Assembly (NCBI GenBank): GCA_937891085.1
Contig: CALAEY010000072.1
Location: forward strand, 1 to 32,664
Source of the DNA: an uncultured Prevotellaceae bacterium
GTDB lineage: Bacteria; Bacteroidota; Bacteroidia; Bacteroidales; Bacteroidaceae
DNA length: 32,664 nucleotides
Reading direction: 5' to 3'
In this document: positions 17,901 through 26,624 of the stretch, piece after piece
How the letters are laid out: each line of letters begins with the position of its first letter
Numbering within the stretch: position 1 is the first letter of the stretch
Translations under genes and position numbers: made by a program
The notes under the pieces: model-generated
What the model was told of the DNA's origin: nothing
Seen by the model: the letters and a program-made list of their open reading frames with translations, nothing else
Databases searched by the model: none

Positions 17901-17980
17901 TTGTCAACCACTTGGGCATGAACTGTACTGCAGAGACACACCATCGCCACACAGAAGATATATAGTTTTCGATGTTTCAT
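14942..17980 (-). CDS. Large periplasmic tetratricopeptide-repeat protein
   Basis: A 1012-residue exported protein made almost entirely of TPR helices. A signal peptide of about 22 residues ends at 'STVHAQ'; there is no lipobox. Typical repeat signatures occur from about residue 30 to the end: 'YNLGYIDFHQKNYAQAQQHFQQF', 'ALYWRGESYYRKGEMDQAARDYNSYL', 'YLLAQQLYDQGNYAQAEKVL'. Such repeats are protein-binding scaffolds, often of BamD/YbgF type in the envelope. Being first in an operon with a barrel protein suggests a periplasmic partner for that barrel. Large TPR proteins of this kind are common in Bacteroidetes; no specific role is claimed. Confidence 0.85.
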   Translation of the reverse strand: MKHRKLYIFCVAMVCLCSTVHAQVVDKAALPQRLFEEGKTLFDQRAYTAAIVPLQEYLKGTDVSGYGSEIEGKRLEAEYMLTSICHEMAEPDRTIRLQGFLDKHPDSHHANRITALLASSYFYDGDNESALDLFNQADLSVLETEERNDMTYQLARTYLNAGNYEEAGAWLKTLKAMSPRYADDCTYYLAYIDYNEGRLNEAQQGFTQVLRNPKYQQLAPYYVADISLSQRQYDEAASLARNYLNSFPGAEHEAEMYRILGAAAYQQGNFSEAMSQLERYTNATESPRRDALYMLGLSYFRNQVFSKVPTALSQVTTEDDALSQNANLHNGLAYLQLGEKNRARMAFQQAATSDADLELKEQAAYNYALAVHETSYSAFGESVTAFEQFLNDFPNSRYADQVSNHLVDVYTSTRSYDAALKSIKRIKNPNARIQQAKTRILFQLGTQAFANTEFDQAIDYFTQSANTANQLGSAANAYKAEALYWRGESYYRKGEMDQAARDYNSYLSNAVNRGDETYALAHYNLGYIDFHQKNYAQAQQHFQQFVNLQKENNKQLLADAYNRIGDSYLNRRHFNEAKQYYSRSEGLDAGTGDYALYQQALVAGLQKNYQQKVNLLNNLESRYPTSPYVVNALYEKGRSYVEAENNAQAINVYKQLVSRFPESALSRKAAAEIGLLYYQGDDYNNAISAYRQVIEKYPGSEEARLALRDLKSLYVDADRVNEYTALAAQLPDAVSFQPGEQDSLTYIAAERVFMRGDMAAAKNSLTRYLQSYPEGGYRLNAHHYLSEIAQQQKDEDGVLQHTTALLEYPDNSFSEEALSARGDIYYNRQQYAEALADYKRLYAKASAPAVRQTALLGAVRSAAKLNDPIEVINQANTLLEGSKLSPDVETETRYLRAKAYLAENATDRARADLQQLATDTRTTQGAEAKYLLAQQLYDQGNYAQAEKVLLDFIDQSTPHAYWLARGFVLLSDVYAKTDKKLEAREYLLSLQQNYQADDDIQEMINSRLEQLK

Positions 17981-18015
17981 AGTTCCTGTTTCTAATTATA
18001 GCGGTAAAACCTAAA

Positions 18016-18047
18016 CAAAAATACTCCTTTCTTTCGATATAACGAAA
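18016..18047 (-). promoter_or_regulatory. Promoter of the TPR/barrel operon
   Basis: On the minus strand: TTTC (18044-18047), exactly 20 bp, then TATTTTTG (18016-18023). Seven of eight -7/-33 defining bases fit. Leader of about 30 bases to the ATG at 17980. The -33 box lies just before the NUDIX stop codon. Confidence 0.65.
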
Positions 18048-18048
18048 C

Positions 18049-18585
18049 CTATTTCATTTTTTTAGGATATGTTGACAAGAATAATCTTACAGCCCTGCGC
18101 ACAGAATCGAGTCCGAAGTCCTCAGGATGCACCTCTTTCAGTGGAATGAACCAGCTTTCTGCCACATCATCCATAGCTTCAATGTGTTCTGTATGCTCCA
18201 CTGTGCAGCGGAAGAATAGATCCATCGTATGCACGGGAAACCCTGAATAGATGTAGATGTTGGGCAGGGAGAATAGGTATTCTGCACGATTCACTCTCAA
18301 TCCTGTTTCCTCCAGCACTTCACGGCACACTCCTTCTTCTGCTGTCTCTTCCATGTCGGAAAATCCGCCAGGTAGGTCGAGTGTACCCTTGGCAGGTTCC
18401 TTACCACGACGGCAAACCAGCAATTCCTCACGTTCGTTCATGATAAAAGCGGCTGTAGCGGCAGAAGGATTGGCGTAGTATGTGAATCCGCAGTCTTGGC
18501 AATGCTTGGATTTCGCATTGTTGATTATGAGGTGCGCAGAGCCACATTTAGGGCAATAGCCGAATTGTTCCAGAGGATGTTCCAT
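18049..18585 (-). CDS. NUDIX hydrolase with N-terminal zinc ribbon
   Basis: A 178-residue cytoplasmic pyrophosphohydrolase. Residues 11-32 form a C4 zinc ribbon (CPKC, then CQDC). The complete Nudix box follows at residues 74-96, from 'GGFSDMEE' to 'REVLEETGL', with every G, E and REVLEE position filled. The substrate is unknown. The zinc ribbon plus Nudix plan recalls NudC-type NADH/RNA-cap hydrolases, but NudC's long N-terminal domain is missing, so that name is not given. Transcribed alone, divergent from the GH31 gene. Confidence 0.9.
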   Translation of the reverse strand: MEHPLEQFGYCPKCGSAHLIINNAKSKHCQDCGFTYYANPSAATAAFIMNEREELLVCRRGKEPAKGTLDLPGGFSDMEETAEEGVCREVLEETGLRVNRAEYLFSLPNIYIYSGFPVHTMDLFFRCTVEHTEHIEAMDDVAESWFIPLKEVHPEDFGLDSVRRAVRLFLSTYPKKMK

Positions 18586-18748
18586 ACATTTCTATTTTTT
18601 GGTAAAAATACACCTTTCGCTGCTATTATGCAAGTCTGTATGTCAAAAGAATACGTGCTATCAGATTAAATTGGGCATTGCTTGTGGCGAGAATGTGAAA
18701 AATAAATTGTACTTTTATCAGCGGAAATAGGATTTAACACATAATCGT

Positions 18749-21673
18749 ATGAATAAGATAAGTTGGATTCTGGCATTGTTGGGCGCTGGATTGGTAATGC
18801 TAAGTAGCTGTTCTGAGCAGAAAGATGGTTTTGTCACGATTCTTCCTACTGGTGGTCAGGCGAAGGTGATACGCCTACAGGTAGTGAACGACCAAATCAT
18901 CCGTGTGCAAGCCACATCGGAAGAGGCACTGCCAGAAAAGCAGAGCCTCATCATCGTACCGCAGGCAGTATTTACGGGTTATCAGGTGCAGCAAGACGAA
19001 GAGCAGGTAAGTGTCACCACACATGCGGTAAAGGCTGTGGTCAATAAGGCTACGGGTGCCGTGACGTTCTATGATGCTAATGGGAATGTCTGGCTTCAGG
19101 AAGCTAAAGAGGGCAAGAAGTTTGAGGATTTCACAGTGCCAGAGCGAGAAATAGGAATAGGTACGCTGACGGAGGAACAACGTCATGGCCTTACATGGAA
19201 TGCCGTGTTCGACAGTCCTGACGATGAGGCATTTTACGGACTTGGGCAGCATCAGAGTGAGGAACTCAATATGAAGGGGCGCAATGAGGACTTGTTCCAA
19301 TACAACACAAAGGTAAGTGTGCCATTCATCGTATCCAACAAAAACTATGGTCTGCTTTGGGATTCGTATTCATACAGCCGCTTTGGCAATCCCAACGACT
19401 ACAAACAACTAGGTGGTGTCTTCCGTCTCTATGATAAGCAGGGCAGGGAGGGGCATCTTACAGGTACCTATACAGATAGGAACCGTCGTACCTTGGTGCG
19501 CGATGAAGATTCCCTTTACTTTGAGTATGCTTTGCCAGAAGCCTCGGAAATAGGAAAGATGGACAAAGGTGGCACTCAGAACTTCCCTGAAGGATTCAAC
19601 CTTGGCGGTGCGCATGTGGCGTATGAAGGCTATCTGGAAGCACCAGAGGACTGTGAATACCAGTTCATTCTATACTATGCGGGCTATACGAAGGTCTTCA
19701 TCGGAGGTGATGAGGTGGTGCCAGAACGTTGGCGTACGGCTTGGAATCCCAATGCCTATAAGTTTGAAGTGTCTTTGAAGGCAGAAGAGAAAACGCCATT
19801 GCGCATAGAGTGGGATCCCGATGGTGGCGTGAGTTATTTAGGACTGCGTGTGTCGGAACCTCGTTCGATGGAAGAACGCGGAAAACTGAGCATCTGGAAT
19901 GAGATGAGCAAGGACATGGACTATTACTTTATCGCAGGAGCCAATATGGATGAGGTAATCTCAGGCTATCGCACCCTGACAGGTAAGGCACCTGTCTATC
20001 CCAAATGGGTGATGGGCTTCTGGCAGAGTCGTGAACGCTATCGTAATTCGGGTGAGGTGGAGCAGACATTAGCGGAGTTCCGTCAGCGCCATATCCCTAT
20101 TGACAATATCGTGCAGGACTGGAACTACTGGGCCGATGATGATTGGGGAAGCCATAAGTTTGAGGCTTCACGCTATGCTGATCCAAAGGCGATGCTTGAT
20201 TCAGTACATGCCATGCATGGTAGGTTTATGATCTCCGTTTGGCCGAAATTCTATGTTACAACAGATAACTATAAGGAACTGGATGCGAAAGGCTGGATGT
20301 ACCATCAGGCAGTGGTGGATGATATACACGACTGGGTGGGTCCTGGCTATGTAGGCTCTTTCTACGATGCCTATGCCGAAGGGGCTCGTCAGATGTTCTG
20401 GCGCCAGATGGATGAGAACCTGTATTCTAAATACGGACAAGGCATCGATGCGTGGTGGATGGATGCTTCGGAGCCTAATGTGCGCGACTGTACCCCGATG
20501 TGGTATCGTAAGGCATTGACGGGTCCAACGGCTTTGGGCTCTTCTACGGAGTATTTCAATGCCTATAGCTTGGTGAATGCCGATGCCATCTACAACGGAC
20601 AGCGCAGTGTGAATCCTAACCAGCGTGTGTTCCTGCTCACGCGTAGCGGGTTTGCTGGAGAGCAGCGTTACTCTACAGCTACTTGGAGTGGCGATATCGG
20701 CACCCGTTGGGAAGACATGCGGGCGCAGATGACTGCAGGAATGAACTACAGTCTTTCAGGACTGCCTTTCTGGGGCATGGATCAGGGAGGCTTCTGCGTG
20801 GAAAACCGCTATGTGGCAGCCCAGCAGTTGTTCGATCGTACAGGCAAGGAGAATGAAGACCTGAAAGAATGGCGTGAACTCCAGACACGCTGGAACCAGT
20901 TCGGCTGTTTCATTCCTCTGTATCGTGCTCATGGGCAATGGCCGCTGCGTGAAGTGTTCAACATCGCCCCAGAAGATCATCCTGCCTATCAGAGCATCGT
21001 GTGGTATCACCAACTGCGTTATCGCTTGATGCCTTACCTTTATTCTATGGCAGGATGGGTGCATCTGAACGACTATACCATGATGCGTGCGCTGGTAATG
21101 GACTACGGTTCAGACCGCCAAGTGCTCAATGTGAAAGACCAGTGGATGTTTGGTCCTTCGCTGATGGCTTGTCCTGTCAGTGAGTATCAGGCTCGTAGTC
21201 GCAGTGTCTATTTCCCAAGTCAGCGCGGCTGGTACGATCTTTATACAGGACAATATATACAAGGTGGGCAGCGTAAGGAGGTCGATGCTCCTTACGAGCG
21301 CATCCCTGTCTTTGTGCCAGAGGGCAGCATCCTGCCTTTCGGTCCTGCGATGGAGTGGAGCGATGAAAAGCCTGCGGAACTGATTAATCTCTATGTCTAT
21401 GCTGGCAAGGATGCCACTTTCCAGCTCTATGAGGACGAAGGCACTAACTATAACTACGAAAAGGGTGGCTATGCCACTATTGACATCCGTTACGATGAAG
21501 CTACGCATAGCCTGACCATCGGTAAGCGACAGGGTGCTTTCGATGGCATGCTTCAGAACCGCCGTTTCAATGTGGTGCTGGTAAGCAAGGATGCCCCCCG
21601 CGCCTTGGATATGGAGCTGCCACAAGGCACGATGGTGGAATACAATGGTGAAGAAGTGACCACGGTCCTTTAA
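18749..21673 (+). CDS. GH31 family glycosidase lipoprotein with PA14 insert (probable alpha-xylosidase)
   Basis: A 974-residue exported glycoside hydrolase. The signal peptide ends in a lipobox (VMLSSC, Cys21), so it is lipid-anchored. The N-terminal beta-sandwich carries 'FYGLGQHQ'. Residues about 265-370 look like a PA14 domain ('YEGYLEAPEDCEYQFILYYA', 'RIEWDPDGG'). The (beta/alpha)8 barrel carries the nucleophile Asp572 in 'WWMDASEPN' and the acid/base Asp649 in 'WSGDIGTRW'. A beta-rich C-terminus follows. This PA14-in-GH31 plan is that of the xyloglucan alpha-xylosidases of Cellvibrio and Bacteroides ovatus; alpha-glucosidase activity cannot be excluded. No SusC/SusD or other carbohydrate genes are nearby, so it is an orphan rather than part of a utilization locus here. 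Confidence 0.92.
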   Translation: MNKISWILALLGAGLVMLSSCSEQKDGFVTILPTGGQAKVIRLQVVNDQIIRVQATSEEALPEKQSLIIVPQAVFTGYQVQQDEEQVSVTTHAVKAVVNKATGAVTFYDANGNVWLQEAKEGKKFEDFTVPEREIGIGTLTEEQRHGLTWNAVFDSPDDEAFYGLGQHQSEELNMKGRNEDLFQYNTKVSVPFIVSNKNYGLLWDSYSYSRFGNPNDYKQLGGVFRLYDKQGREGHLTGTYTDRNRRTLVRDEDSLYFEYALPEASEIGKMDKGGTQNFPEGFNLGGAHVAYEGYLEAPEDCEYQFILYYAGYTKVFIGGDEVVPERWRTAWNPNAYKFEVSLKAEEKTPLRIEWDPDGGVSYLGLRVSEPRSMEERGKLSIWNEMSKDMDYYFIAGANMDEVISGYRTLTGKAPVYPKWVMGFWQSRERYRNSGEVEQTLAEFRQRHIPIDNIVQDWNYWADDDWGSHKFEASRYADPKAMLDSVHAMHGRFMISVWPKFYVTTDNYKELDAKGWMYHQAVVDDIHDWVGPGYVGSFYDAYAEGARQMFWRQMDENLYSKYGQGIDAWWMDASEPNVRDCTPMWYRKALTGPTALGSSTEYFNAYSLVNADAIYNGQRSVNPNQRVFLLTRSGFAGEQRYSTATWSGDIGTRWEDMRAQMTAGMNYSLSGLPFWGMDQGGFCVENRYVAAQQLFDRTGKENEDLKEWRELQTRWNQFGCFIPLYRAHGQWPLREVFNIAPEDHPAYQSIVWYHQLRYRLMPYLYSMAGWVHLNDYTMMRALVMDYGSDRQVLNVKDQWMFGPSLMACPVSEYQARSRSVYFPSQRGWYDLYTGQYIQGGQRKEVDAPYERIPVFVPEGSILPFGPAMEWSDEKPAELINLYVYAGKDATFQLYEDEGTNYNYEKGGYATIDIRYDEATHSLTIGKRQGAFDGMLQNRRFNVVLVSKDAPRALDMELPQGTMVEYNGEEVTTVL

Positions 21674-24177
21674 TTAAATGCTTTACGTTTCTTCCAAATC
21701 AAGGCTATCAAGCCTATGAGGAAGAGGCCGTATCCAGCATAGGCCATCGTTTCTGTAGTGTGCAGGCTCTCTGGATCGAAGGTCATCTCTACGGTATGCT
21801 GACCAGCAGGGATATAGAGCGCACGTAGCACATAGTTGGCACGTGCCAGCTCTGTCTTCTCTCCGTCGATGGTTACTTGCCAGCCGTCTGGATAGTAGAT
21901 CTCAGAGAATACGGCTACGCCGTCTTGACTATTTGATGTGGTGTAGCGCAGGTGGTTAGGCTCATAGGTATCCAACTTAACGTATGCTGCACTGTCTGTA
22001 GGTACACCTGTGATGTCATGCAGGGCTGCTTGGAAGTTGCTGTTTACTACGGCTGTACGTGTAGGATTGAAGCTATCCAGCGCTGCAATCTCTTCATTGG
22101 CATTGGCTACGTAGTTCACGGTGGAAACGAACCACGCATTGCCCATGGCGTATGGATTCTGAATAGGCACCGTTTCCCCCTTGTCGCCTACAGGGAAGAT
22201 GAAATAGCGTGTATTCAGCATATTGATCACAGGGAAATCAGAACCATCTACCTCTCCCATCTCTCCGCCTGCAGCTGCCACTTGTCGATACACTTCCTGC
22301 ATCTCATCGCCAATGTGGTAGTCTATCAACTCTTGGTAACGGCGCAGTTTAGCGGCATGATAGCCGCCAACGCTCTTGTGCCAATAGGAAGTCTGGTTCT
22401 CATTGAACGTACTGGTGGCAAAGTTGAGCACGCGATAGTCCAAAGCCTTATCTTGCAGTATCTCCTCATCAGTAGCCGTTTTTACGAAGCTGTCTGTGCG
22501 GATGCTGGGAGATACAAACTGGCCGTCATAGAGGTAGCGCTTATTGACCATCCACATATCTGCCAAGCAAAGCAACAGCACACCTCCGATGGTAAATTCT
22601 TTGCGCAGCTTGCCACTGGAGTAGGCCATCAGCAGCAGGCAACCTACGATGATGATGAGTGCACTGCGCCTTACATCGGCATTCACCAGTGCCTGACGCA
22701 TTTCAGTGAGATTGGCCATGATGCCTCCAAGCATCTCTTTAGGAATGCTGCCCTGCTCTGAAGCCTGTGTAAGCATCTGTGCTTCCTGGGCAGGGATGAA
22801 GTCGGTAAACATACTCGGTGCCAGCCAGATAAGTAGGGCAATGCCCAGCGTGAGCGCCAGACTGCCAAGGAAGGCATTGCGATAGGTCATAAGGGCTCCG
22901 CGCTCCGTCAACCATTGTCTCAAGCCAAAGATGGCCAGCAATGGGATGGTGAACTCGGCAATCACGAGGATGGAAGACACCGTGCGGAAGCTGCTATACA
23001 TAGGCACATAGTCGATGAAGAAATCTGTCACGGGCATAAAGTTCTTTCCCCACGAGAGCACGATGGAGAAAACAGTAGCTGCCACCAATGCCCACTTCAT
23101 AGGTCCCTTCACGATGAAGCATCCCAAGAAGAAGAGGAACAGCACGAAAGCGCCCACATAGACGGGGCCAGCCGTCATGGGTTGGTCGCCAAAGTATTGT
23201 GTGAGGCTGCCATACAGGCTGCTATACTGGGGATTAGCCTTGGCCATCGCTGTGCTGCTCTGGCTCAGAGGTACTGAAGCACCGCCTTTCAGGTTGGGCA
23301 CTAAGAAGGTCAGTGTCTCCCCGATGCCATAGCTCCACTGTGTGATGTAGTCTCTGTCCAGTCCGCTGCTGGTCTGCTTGGCTGCATCGCCCACCTGTAC
23401 CAGTTCGCTTTTCCCACGCATGGTCTCCTTGCTATACGTATAAGTATGGTAGAGGTTCGAGAGGTTGGTGGAGATGCCTATGAGTCCGGCTATCACCAGT
23501 ACGCCCGTTGCTTTCAGGAACTGAGGCACCTTGCCCTTCCTGTATGCCTGCAACAGATAGGCGATGGCCATGAAGAGCATCACGAAGAGGAAGTAGTAGG
23601 TCATCTGCACGTGGTTAGACATGATCTGAAGCGCCACGAACAGTGCAAAGACCAGTCCGCCTTGCAGTAGCTTGCCTCTGTAAGCCAGCACCATACCCGC
23701 TATCGTGGGTGGAATATAAGCCAGAGTGATGAATTTCCAGATGTGCCCTGCTGCTATGATGATAAAGAAGTAGCTGGAGAACGCCCAGAGGATAGCTCCT
23801 AAGCTCGACAGCCATACCGACATGCCAAAGGCACGCAGCAAGATGAAGAATCCCAGCATCAGGATGAAGGTTAGCCTCACATAGTCGGGCAGGAAGAGCT
23901 GATACACTTTCTCTGTCCACTTCAGCGGTTGTCCCGATTCATACGACGGAGAGATCTGGTAGGTAGGCATGCCTCCGAAGAGGGCATTGGTCCACCTCGT
24001 CGTCTTTCCCGTCTCTTCCTTATAGACCTTGGCCTCCTGACCAGCACCTGTACCAGCCGAGGTATCATGCTGGAAGAGGATGCGCCCTTCTATGTCGGCA
24101 GGGAAGAAGTAGGCAAACGAAATAAGGATAAACGCCACTATGGCGATGAGGTCTGGGAGTATCTTTTTCAGTGTCAT
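21670..24177 (-). CDS. YfhO-like multispanning membrane protein
   Basis: An 835-residue inner-membrane protein. About twelve hydrophobic segments fill residues 8-520, separated by periplasmic loops. Near residue 800 another helix pair ('GYGLFLIGLIALIW') precedes a short basic tail. The region between looks like a soluble beta-rich domain ('YPDGWQVTIDGEKTELARANYVLRALYIPAGQHTVEMTF'). This matches the YfhO family of bacterial glycosyltransferase-C-like proteins; in Bacillus YfhO has been tied to glycosylation of lipoteichoic acid, which these bacteria lack. The Bacteroidetes substrate is unknown. Its stop codon overlaps that of the convergent GH31 gene by 4 bp. Confidence 0.82.
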   Translation of the reverse strand: MTLKKILPDLIAIVAFILISFAYFFPADIEGRILFQHDTSAGTGAGQEAKVYKEETGKTTRWTNALFGGMPTYQISPSYESGQPLKWTEKVYQLFLPDYVRLTFILMLGFFILLRAFGMSVWLSSLGAILWAFSSYFFIIIAAGHIWKFITLAYIPPTIAGMVLAYRGKLLQGGLVFALFVALQIMSNHVQMTYYFLFVMLFMAIAYLLQAYRKGKVPQFLKATGVLVIAGLIGISTNLSNLYHTYTYSKETMRGKSELVQVGDAAKQTSSGLDRDYITQWSYGIGETLTFLVPNLKGGASVPLSQSSTAMAKANPQYSSLYGSLTQYFGDQPMTAGPVYVGAFVLFLFFLGCFIVKGPMKWALVAATVFSIVLSWGKNFMPVTDFFIDYVPMYSSFRTVSSILVIAEFTIPLLAIFGLRQWLTERGALMTYRNAFLGSLALTLGIALLIWLAPSMFTDFIPAQEAQMLTQASEQGSIPKEMLGGIMANLTEMRQALVNADVRRSALIIIVGCLLLMAYSSGKLRKEFTIGGVLLLCLADMWMVNKRYLYDGQFVSPSIRTDSFVKTATDEEILQDKALDYRVLNFATSTFNENQTSYWHKSVGGYHAAKLRRYQELIDYHIGDEMQEVYRQVAAAGGEMGEVDGSDFPVINMLNTRYFIFPVGDKGETVPIQNPYAMGNAWFVSTVNYVANANEEIAALDSFNPTRTAVVNSNFQAALHDITGVPTDSAAYVKLDTYEPNHLRYTTSNSQDGVAVFSEIYYPDGWQVTIDGEKTELARANYVLRALYIPAGQHTVEMTFDPESLHTTETMAYAGYGLFLIGLIALIWKKRKAFN

Positions 24178-24233
24178 GATGATGATTCTTTTTATTTTGG
24201 GAGCGAAGATAGCAGATTTTACGCGAATTATTG

Positions 24234-24241
24234 TATTTTTG
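24234..24241 (+). promoter_or_regulatory. -7 box of mtnN
   Basis: TATTTTTG matches TAnnTTTG and lies 22 bp before the ATG at 24264. It is in the 86 bp divergent spacer shared with the YfhO-like gene. The -33 position reads TTTT, three of four. Confidence 0.55.
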
Positions 24242-24263
24242 CCGTTAAAAAGATAGAAACAAG

Positions 24264-24947
24264 ATGAAGATAGGTGTTATAGTAGCTATGGACAAGGAGC
24301 TGAAGCAGCTCCGTGCCCTTTTGGAAGACGGCATTTCCGAAACGGTAGGTGCCTTGGAGTTTATCAGTGGGCGTGTAGGCCGAAATGAGGTGGTGATGCA
24401 GAAATGCGGCATAGGCAAGGTGAATTCTGCTATTGGCACGGTGGAGATGATTCGCCAGTATAAGCCCGACATTATCATCTCTACAGGCTGTGCGGGTGGT
24501 GCTTCCACACAGATGGAGGTAGGCGATGTGGTGATAGGCACGGAGATGGTCTATCACGATGCCTACTGTGGTGAGGAGCAGCAGTTCGGGCAGGTGATGG
24601 GCATGCCTCCACGCTATAAGGCCAATCCGCAGTTGGTGCTGATGGCAGAGCAGGTGGAGCATGGCGCGGGGGTACATGAGGGGCTCATCGTTGGAGGCGA
24701 CTGGTTTGTGAACAGCCGTGAGAAGATGCAGCAGATTCTCGACCGCTTCCCAGAGGCAGTGGCCGTAGATATGGAGAGCACCAGTATCGCACAGACTTGC
24801 CACATCTATCAGGTGCCCTTTATCTCATTCCGTGTCATCAGTGATGTGCCCCTCAAGGACCACAAGGCTTCGCAGTACTACGACTTCTGGGACCGCATGG
24901 CCGATGGCTCTTTCCAAGTCACCAAGCGCTTCTTGGAGAAACTATAA
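24264..24947 (+). CDS. mtnN: 5'-methylthioadenosine/S-adenosylhomocysteine nucleosidase
   Basis: A 227-residue cytoplasmic enzyme that removes adenine from MTA and SAH in methionine salvage and the activated-methyl cycle. Recognised by 'MKIGVIVAMDKE', where Glu12 corresponds to the E. coli catalytic-site Glu12; 'STGCAGG'; 'VDMESTSIAQTC' (nucleoside-binding Met-Glu); and 'FRVISDVPLKD' with the catalytic Asp. Length fits the family (about 230). No SAH/SAM riboswitch is visible in the short leader. Its end overlaps the convergent regulator gene by 6 bp. Confidence 0.95.
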   Translation: MKIGVIVAMDKELKQLRALLEDGISETVGALEFISGRVGRNEVVMQKCGIGKVNSAIGTVEMIRQYKPDIIISTGCAGGASTQMEVGDVVIGTEMVYHDAYCGEEQQFGQVMGMPPRYKANPQLVLMAEQVEHGAGVHEGLIVGGDWFVNSREKMQQILDRFPEAVAVDMESTSIAQTCHIYQVPFISFRVISDVPLKDHKASQYYDFWDRMADGSFQVTKRFLEKL

Positions 24948-26624
24948 AATCTTTTTCTTCAGCCTACTCTTGCGCTGGTGTACATTGTTGAGGCTTCCTA
25001 CGCCCATGCCTATGGCTATGGCGCGGGTGTCTGGCAGTGCTTCAGAGAGGCAGAGGTAGAGGATGTCCTGCTCGTCTAACTTCTCATACTGGGTTTGCAG
25101 TTCCTCGATGTAGTCGGCATAGATGCCCGTGACATCTTGGTGCACTTGCTCCAGTTCCTTGGCCTTTAGGTATGGGAGTATCTGTTCCTTCTTGCTTTGT
25201 TCGACCTTCTCTTCTTTGGCGGCCAATGCCATGATGCGCTGGTAGCTCTCTGTCTGTTGGAAGGCGTGGTTGCAAAGGTGCAGTGCCTGCTTCTGAAGGT
25301 TGGCTGTCTGTGTGGTGAGGTGCGTGAGCATCTGCTTCAGCTGCTCGTTCTCTGCTTTTCCCTCCAGCTGCATCTGGCGCAGGTCTGCCATTTCCTTACG
25401 GCTGTCGCGCAACAAGGTCTGCGTTATATCCATCTTCTCCAGCGCGCTCTCCAGTTGCATCTGTGTGCGCAGCTGCTCCTTGCGCTTGCGGTGGTACTTA
25501 TGCAGGTAGTAGAGCGTCAACAGGAAGATCACTGCCATGCTGACCATGAACAGCACGAAGCGTTTTTGCTTCTCACGCGCTTGGGTTTGCTGCACCTGCA
25601 GGCGTGTGTTATAGTCGTAAGCCAACTGCTGCACATCTACCTTACGCTCGTTGGTGTAGAGTGAGTCCACATAGTCGGCATACTGCTCCAAGTAGCCCAC
25701 GGCTCCCTCGTAGTTTTCCCGTTCCTGCTCCAAGTCGCTCAGCGTGCGCAGCGTCATGAAGCGTCCGTCGTAGGTGGTGTCTGCAGCTGCCTCCTGCATA
25801 TAGTCGATGATGCTGTCGAGGCTGGCCTCTTGGTCGTAGAGCAATGCCCCCAGCAGATAGTAGAATCTGCCTTTAGGTTCATCAGCAGGAGCTGTCTTAA
25901 GGGCTTCACGCTCATAGTGCAGGGCAGAGTCAGGCTGCTCAAACAGATGATGCGTCAAGGCCATGGAGTGCAGGTAGTTGGCTATCAGCGCAGAGTCTCC
26001 CGTCTGTATGGCCAGTTCGAGGGCCTTGCGATTGTACCAGAAGGCCGAATCCTGCTGCTCCGTCATGGCATAGTAAGAACCTATGTCCTTCAGCGTCAGG
26101 GCACTGTCGAGTTGGGTGTCAAGCACCTGCATCAGTGTTCGATAGGTGCTGAGGCTTTCATCATAGTGCTTGTGGTTATAGTAGAGGTCGCCCAGCACGG
26201 AGAGAGCTATGCGCCTTGTCTCCCGTTCCTGCGGATAGCTGTCCAATATCAGCAACGCCTCTTGCAGGTGGCTGATGGCCTCTTCGTCGCGTGCCACCTC
26301 GCTCTCCAGGATGGCCTTGTAGAGCAACGCCACTGCCCGCTCCTTCCCCTTATTATAATAGGTAAGGGCGAAGTTCAGCAATGAGTCGCAAGGTATCAGC
26401 GACTGGTGTGCCTTGTCTGTGGCACGTGCCAGCAGCAGAGCATAGCGTGCCTTAGCCTCTCCTTGAAGTTTGTCGGCATCTGGTAAGGCTGTCAACAGCT
26501 GCTTGGCACTATATGGAGCCGTATAGAGCAGACTTTCTGCTGTCTTGAAAGCCGCAGGTTCCTCAGTCTTTTGACAAGCTGTCAAGAGACAAAGCATTAA
26601 TATAATAGGGAGAATAGTTTTCAT
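24942..26624 (-). CDS. Membrane-tethered TPR regulator with C-terminal HTH
   Basis: A 560-residue probable one-component envelope sensor. A lipoprotein-type signal (LLTAC, Cys17) is followed by TPR-like helices over about 25-345, predicted periplasmic. One strong membrane segment lies at about 355-375 ('RFVLFMVSMAVIFLLTLYYL'). A coiled coil (about 380-450) and a C-terminal section follow, where 'LDEQDILYLCLSEALPDTRAIAIGMGVGS' then 'RKSRLKKKIL' looks like a LuxR-type helix-turn-helix. This plan is frequent in Bacteroidales and is thought to link periplasmic binding to transcription; the target here is unknown. Its ATG overlaps the stop of the upstream DUF3244-like gene (ATGA), so the pair is translationally coupled. 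Confidence 0.8.
   Translation of the reverse strand: MKTILPIILMLCLLTACQKTEEPAAFKTAESLLYTAPYSAKQLLTALPDADKLQGEAKARYALLLARATDKAHQSLIPCDSLLNFALTYYNKGKERAVALLYKAILESEVARDEEAISHLQEALLILDSYPQERETRRIALSVLGDLYYNHKHYDESLSTYRTLMQVLDTQLDSALTLKDIGSYYAMTEQQDSAFWYNRKALELAIQTGDSALIANYLHSMALTHHLFEQPDSALHYEREALKTAPADEPKGRFYYLLGALLYDQEASLDSIIDYMQEAAADTTYDGRFMTLRTLSDLEQERENYEGAVGYLEQYADYVDSLYTNERKVDVQQLAYDYNTRLQVQQTQAREKQKRFVLFMVSMAVIFLLTLYYLHKYHRKRKEQLRTQMQLESALEKMDITQTLLRDSRKEMADLRQMQLEGKAENEQLKQMLTHLTTQTANLQKQALHLCNHAFQQTESYQRIMALAAKEEKVEQSKKEQILPYLKAKELEQVHQDVTGIYADYIEELQTQYEKLDEQDILYLCLSEALPDTRAIAIGMGVGSLNNVHQRKSRLKKKIL

Noticed and set aside
24178..24263. SAM or SAH riboswitch in front of mtnN
   Set aside because: The divergent spacer is only 86 bp with a normal promoter and no aptamer-like pairing.
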